64,000 nucleotides of DNA, taken from positions 5,896,847-5,960,846 of the forward strand of contig NC_023755.2 in the NCBI RefSeq assembly GCF_000499845.2, given 5' to 3'. The position numbers and the translations under genes are program-made. This DNA is from Phaseolus vulgaris (taxonomy: Eukaryota > Streptophyta > Magnoliopsida > Fabales > Fabaceae). A model generated the notes under the pieces. It made no database searches, was not told the origin of the DNA, and saw only the letters and a program-made list of their open reading frames with translations. Shown in pieces: positions 59,386 through 64,000 of this stretch; positions within the stretch are counted from its first letter, which is position 1, and each line of letters begins with the position of its first letter.

Positions 59386-60379
59386 GTTGAACAATTTCAA
59401 TGCTTAAGAAGTGAAGAAAATATAATGTACTTTATGAACCTCATATTTCAAAAAAGTTATTAATTATGATACATGGTTTAGACGGAGATTAAGGCTTAAA
59501 ATTTTATATGACAACAAAATTACAAACAAATTGACTTCATTGATACAAACATAGAGATGTGTTAAAAAAATTATTTCAAAAAATGGATGACAAAATGTAG
59601 AATTTTTTATTTATTTTTATAATCAAAATTTAAATAATGTTAGAACATTTAGAATGTATATTATTAATTACTGAAAGTATTGTTTATTATTTTGATTTTT
59701 ACAATTATTATTATTATTTCAAATAATTATTTTTATTATGATTATTATTAATGGGAATTAAATATTTATGTGTGTGATTTGTTTTAAATAAAAATATATT
59801 AACCTTAACATTTTAAAACAGTGGTATTTTTGTAAATCATTAAAGTATACAATTAAATCTTATTTGTATTTCAGTCCCATTAATCACATCATCTACAAAT
59901 TTTCTACTAATTTTCATTCACTTTCAGCTCACTTTCTCTACATCAAAACAACCTCACTTTCCACTTTTTCCCCGCTCATTTCCTTCCCTTTCCACTCCCG
60001 TCCTCACCCAAACAAAGTCTGAGTCACTATTATCGTTGCAACTCCTTTAGTAGTTATGTTGCGATGTAAAACCTTACTTGACATTCTCATTCTTTATTAA
60101 AAAGTGAGTTTCTTCATCTTTTTCTTAGTTTTCTGTTTTTAGTTGATTCATAAAATTTATGAATTATATAATTTGGATATCATTATCGGTCTTCATCTAT
60201 AGTGTTTTCAATTGGGTGTTATATTTTACATTGTATAATCTATAATGCATTTTTAGATCTAAAAGTGTATTTCAAATTGGATTTTAGATTGCACAAGTTG
60301 GAATGCATTGTGGATTCATAAGTGTATTATGAATTACGTAATTCATAATATATTTACAGTTAATTGTTTTGATGTTGAT
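59386..60379. other. AT-rich spacer
   Basis: No gene or bounded element is recognised. A pyrimidine-rich tract lies at about 59925-60005. Confidence 0.4.
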
Positions 60380-60715
60380 TATGACTTAAACTTTTAACGG
60401 AATTCTTTGATAGACGAACATTCCCTGCAACATAGAATAAGCATATATGTATTTATTGACATTTGAGGTTAGCTTATACTATATGAATATCATCGAATGT
60501 TTTATGCATGTTTCATCTTATATTATAAAAGCTTATCAGACTTAAGAAAATACTGCATAGTTTTATATTGTCATTCAGATGAAACACTTGTGTCTGACAT
60601 GATCTATTATTTTTCACAAAGTCACGATCTTACATAAGTATGACCATGTTTTACACATAAGTAGTTTTAACACTTAATTAAAATCATATGGTGTTTGTAC
60701 TTTTTCCTTAACAAA
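60380..60715 (-). repeat. LTR-like family A fragment, reverse orientation
   Basis: The minus strand from about 60715 (TGTTAAGGAAAAAGTACAAA) matches the start of the copy at 20404 closely, sharing GATTTTAATTAAGTGTTAAAAC, ACATGGTCATACTT and TTCTATGTTGCAGGGAATG. The match fades near 60380. Only the first third of the LTR is present. Confidence 0.68.
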
Positions 60716-60923
60716 CCATATGACCTTTAGAAGGTCGAATGGTACAACAACTTCATAAAACACACATTAGAAGGTTCATGAATATATTGTGAAAGCAATC
60801 GGAGTTAACTTATTTAATGAATCTTATCCTTGAATGAAGATTTGAAGAAGGATCATATAGTGACAAAAATATATTGTTTAGGCCTCAACACAAACAACTT
60901 TCAAATTGATCTAATAACAAGAG

Positions 60924-63110
60924 TTTTTTTTTAATCGGCAAAGAATGAATTTAATAAAAAAAAAGCACCTGAAGGGTGCCCTAACCCTTATACAAAAGTT
61001 GTAAATGACCATCAAATCTTCCCTATAAAGCAAAGCAAAAACCCCACCACCAAAAAAGGGGTTCAAACTGTAACCAACAAACACCAAAAAAAGAAAGTAC
61101 AGTCTCTCAAAACCAGACACTATGGTACACCGACCCAAGGCTAAACCACTACGGTTTAAAACCCCAACCAAAAAGCTACTTCTCATTTAACTTCTTATAG
61201 CGTCTTCCCAAGTCCTTCCATGAACTATGCCCACTAAACAAGCACCTACCCATACCTTCCCACACTACAAGACTTCAAACAGAACTTAGGATCAATACAC
61301 CATTGAGCATAGGTAAACACTGCTAGTCTTTCCTTACTCGTCACCCAAGACCAAACTTTTAATTGAGCTAACGTGAAGATCTCAATGTGATCAACTTTAC
61401 CTTTCTCAAACATAACTCTGTTTATGCACTTCCAGATCTTTCCTACCACTGCAATCTACACACAACCTCATATTTTGTTCATCTGCTGAACCATCAAACT
61501 GTAACCAACAAAAACCAAAAAAAGAAAGTACAATCTCTCAAAACCAGACACTATGGTACACCGACCCAAGGCTAAACTACTATGGTTTAAAACCCCAACC
61601 AAAAAGCTACTTCTCCTTTAACTTCTTACAATGTTTTCCCAACTCCTTCCATGAACTGTGCCCACTAAATAGGCACCTACCCATACCTTCCCACACCACA
61701 AGACTTCAGGCAAAACTTAGGATCAATACACCACTGAGCATAGGTAAACATTGCTAGTATTTCCTTACTCGTCACCCAAGACCAAGCTTTTAATTGAGCT
61801 AACGTGAAGATCTCAATGTGATCAACTTTACCTTTATCAAACATAACTTTGTTTTGCCCTTCCAAATCTTCCCTACCACTGTAATCCACACACAACCCTA
61901 TATTCTGTTCATCTGCTGATTTTCCCAGGATTGACTAAACCTCAGAAGGTGTTCTTTGGCTTCGTGGTGGTACACAGACTCTTCCGCAATCCACTGGCTG
62001 CACAAACACCAAACCAACCACGCTATTTTACAGTTAAAAAAGACATGGTTAACCATCTCCTCCTCCATATCGCACTAGACACACCTATTGCTTTCCAATA
62101 CCAATCCTCTCCTTTCCAAGTTGTCCCTAGTTACCATTTTATTTTGTAGCACTCGCTATGTTACAACCTACGCTGACGGTAACACCTGAAAGCTCCAGAA
62201 GAGACCAAACAGGGGAGAAAGTTCCCTACTTAGGTCATTTATAAGAGTCCTATATGCAAAGTTGACTATAAACCCAGACGAAGCATATTTCTTCCAAACC
62301 CATTGGTGCTCAGATTCCTTGACCAACGACAAGCCCTATATCTGTTGCATTAACCAACTTAAATCCTCCGCTTCCCACTCGAATAAGACTATCCTCCAGT
62401 CCAAAACCATCTTCATTCTTATCCTACCCAAACCCCTATTTGGTGTAGAGTTGCTTGGCTAGACAAAGAAACCGAGAAGAGCCTTAGGAACCTCTCATTT
62501 AACACACGTCATTTGACCAAGAGTCCTCCCAAAACCTAATAATCTTCCCATCGCCTAAGGCCCTTGTGACCTTATCCTCAAAGTTATTTCCCCATTCCTC
62601 AGACGACTAGACCCTTTTTAAATCCTTCCACCAAAGAGACTCCTTATTGCTACTGCTTAAAACTTTTAGGCCTTTCCACCCTCTGTACTTGGATTTAATG
62701 ATATCTCCCTGTAAGCTTGTCTTCTTTACTTTTAACCTCCAAACCCACTTGGCAAGGAGTGCCTCGTTGAACAACCTTAGGTCTTTGATACCTAGGCCCC
62801 ACTCCTCTATAGGCTAACTTTGTCCCAAGCAACCCATGCTATCTTCTTACCTTCCTTCCCCAGCCTCACAAGAACCTTCTATGGATCTTCTTAAAGGAGT
62901 TGATCATCGACAAAAGAATCTTAAAGAAGGAGAAATAGAACAAGGGAAGTGAGGTAAGAACCAATTTAATCATACATATCCTTCTTGCCAAAGACAAAAC
63001 TTTCATTTCCAAGAATCCAGTCTTTTCTGAAACTTCGCTACGATACCTTCGAAGAAGCTTGCCCTCCTTTCATTACCACCAATGGTTATCCCCAAGTACG
63101 TAAAGATGAG
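60924..63110 (-). pseudogene. 5'-truncated LINE (L1-type) ORF2 remnant
   Basis: Minus strand, 5' to 3'. Near 63090-62990 is IGGNERRASFFEGIVAKFQKR. Near 62810-62590 is EEWGLGIKDLRLFNEALLAK then KWVWRLKVKKTSLQGDIIKS, followed by SLWWKDLKRV. Near 62350-62170 is HQWVWKKYASSGFIVNFAYR. Near 62150-62020 is NLERRGLVLESNRCV then EEEMVNHVFFNCKIAWLVW, the zf-RVT domain found after plant LINE reverse transcriptases. Near 61860-61680 is KVDHIEIFTLAQLKAWSW, the family's C-terminus. Stops and shifts are present. The 3' end at 60924 has an A-run (T-run on the plus strand). The catalytic reverse transcriptase core is missing, consistent with the usual 5' truncation of LINE insertions. Confidence 0.82.
61064..61925. 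repeat. 431-bp tandem duplication of the LINE 3' end
   Basis: 61064-61494 and 61495-61925 both begin CAAACTGTAACCAACAAA and end TTCATCTGCTGA. They are about 93-95% alike by eye and contain the LINE C-terminus and 3' UTR. The duplication separates the terminal A-run from the reverse-transcriptase-proximal copy. Confidence 0.9.
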
Positions 63111-64000
63111 TTAATGATATTACATTTTAATACAACAACCTAACTTTCTTTTAGAGAAATTAAATTTTAAACCAAAAATTTGTATTATTCAAAAAATTTA
63201 TTATAAAAAACATATGATTTAACGAACTATTCATAGAAATGTTCAAAAAAAAAAACAAAAAAAAAGTCTCACAAAAAATAATATATTACATTAGATAATT
63301 ACACATTATCTAACAAAATGTTACTAAAAGAAAATAAAAATTATAGATACATAGAAAAAATACCACCAATTATCAATATGAACAAGAAATAAATATTGTA
63401 TATTAATAAGTTATAAATAATTTATGTGTATATATAGTTAGTTTCCTCAATGTTAAAAACATCCCATTTTCATTTGTATAACATACTCTTTATAATATTC
63501 TACAAAGAAAGTATGTGTATATATAGTTAGTTTCCTCAATGTTAAGAACATCCCATTTTCATTTCTATAACATACTCTTTATAATATTCTAAAAAAAAAA
63601 GTTTAAATTTATGATATTTTGAATATTTTATACATCCAACATTTTGCTTCTTTTGTCTATATCAACAATTAATAATAATATCAATGAATTATAATTTAAA
63701 GTTTTATTTATAATAAAATTAATAATAAAGATTAAATTTTATAATTATTTTTGTGCAGATTATTTTATCTCTTTTGTCTTTTTTAGTTTTCTATTTATTA
63801 GCCCATACCGAAAAGAGAAGTCGTGTGGCAAAGAGAAAGTATTTTATTATATAATTATATTAATTAAAAAAATAGTGTGTATTTATATATATATATATAT
63901 TTTATTATAATGTTATTTTATTTTAATAAAAAATTACAAATGCTTCTATGATATAAAATGATAAAATTAATAAAAGGATTTATTTCTATAAATATATTTT
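63111..64000. other. AT-rich spacer at the window end
   Basis: No gene is seen. An 89-bp tandem duplication lies at 63425-63602, and a short (AT)n run near 63881-63900. Confidence 0.5.
63425..63602. repeat. 89-bp tandem duplication
   Basis: Copies at 63425-63513 and 63514-63602 each begin TGTGTATATATAGTTAGTTT. I see only a few differences (AAAAACATC against AAGAACATC, TTTGTATAAC against TTTCTATAAC, and the final bases). Confidence 0.9.

Noticed and set aside
1..64000. tRNA, rRNA or small nuclear RNA genes
   Set aside because: I looked for cloverleaf-type A and B box motifs and for rRNA-like GC-rich blocks and saw none convincing. A covariance-model scan (tRNAscan-SE, Rfam) would be needed to exclude them.

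Overview
The window is nuclear DNA from a flowering plant, most likely a papilionoid legume of the Phaseolus/Vigna/Glycine group. I base this on spliced plant genes, strongly AT-rich spacers, and repeats that resemble legume families as I remember them (Sirevirus-type copia elements, CTCAAGCGAG-type LTR motifs, a DUF7745 fragment, TRIM-like LTRs). No database was consulted, so species-level identity is inference.

Three host genes are supported. (1) A cyclin T gene, minus strand, coding 11781-16402 in six exons with an untranslated first exon near 17194-17410. It encodes a 611-residue cyclin, the presumed CDK9/CDKC partner in P-TEFb. (2) An NF-YC histone-fold transcription factor, plus strand, coding 45075-45881 in one exon, behind a leader intron of about 1.36 kb and a pair of G-boxes. 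(3) A YtqB/MnmM-type SAM methyltransferase, minus strand, 53738-57530, six exons, 280 residues, with a probable organelle transit peptide. All three are ordinary single-copy-looking genes. They share no evident pathway.

The rest is mostly mobile DNA. 1-11 kb: two CACTA-type miniature elements with intact 3-bp target duplications, a decayed copia pol between inverted LTR-like arms, and a non-autonomous Mutator-like element with a 9-bp target duplication. 18.8-27.7 kb: a patchwork of LTR fragments (TRIM-like, gypsy, copia), a DUF7745 fragment, and a decayed gypsy gag-protease carrying a 284-bp triplication. 27.7-36.9 kb: a nearly complete, young Sirevirus-like copia element with 1.8-kb LTRs, gag, pol and a broken third ORF; its 3' LTR is cut short. 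36.9-41.6 kb: a gypsy LTR/PPT end, then a decayed 'putative gypsy type transposon' (Transposase_28) gene interrupted by an opposite-strand gypsy end. 47.4-53.6 kb: copies of a 1.1-kb LTR family plus copia remnants. 60.4-63.1 kb: an LTR fragment and a 5'-truncated LINE with a duplicated tail.

I found no new gene system. The most unusual signal is a dyad motif centred on AATCGATT. It forms six copies at exact 22-bp spacing at 59093-59212 and a 26-bp perfect palindrome inside the copia pol gene. Related imperfect dyads recur through the copia LTRs. A second array, with exact 20-bp spacing and a CTCAAGCGAG core, lies in a gypsy LTR at 21801-21880. Exon boundaries were read by eye from splice signals and frame; repeat boundaries marked approximate are uncertain by tens of bases or more.
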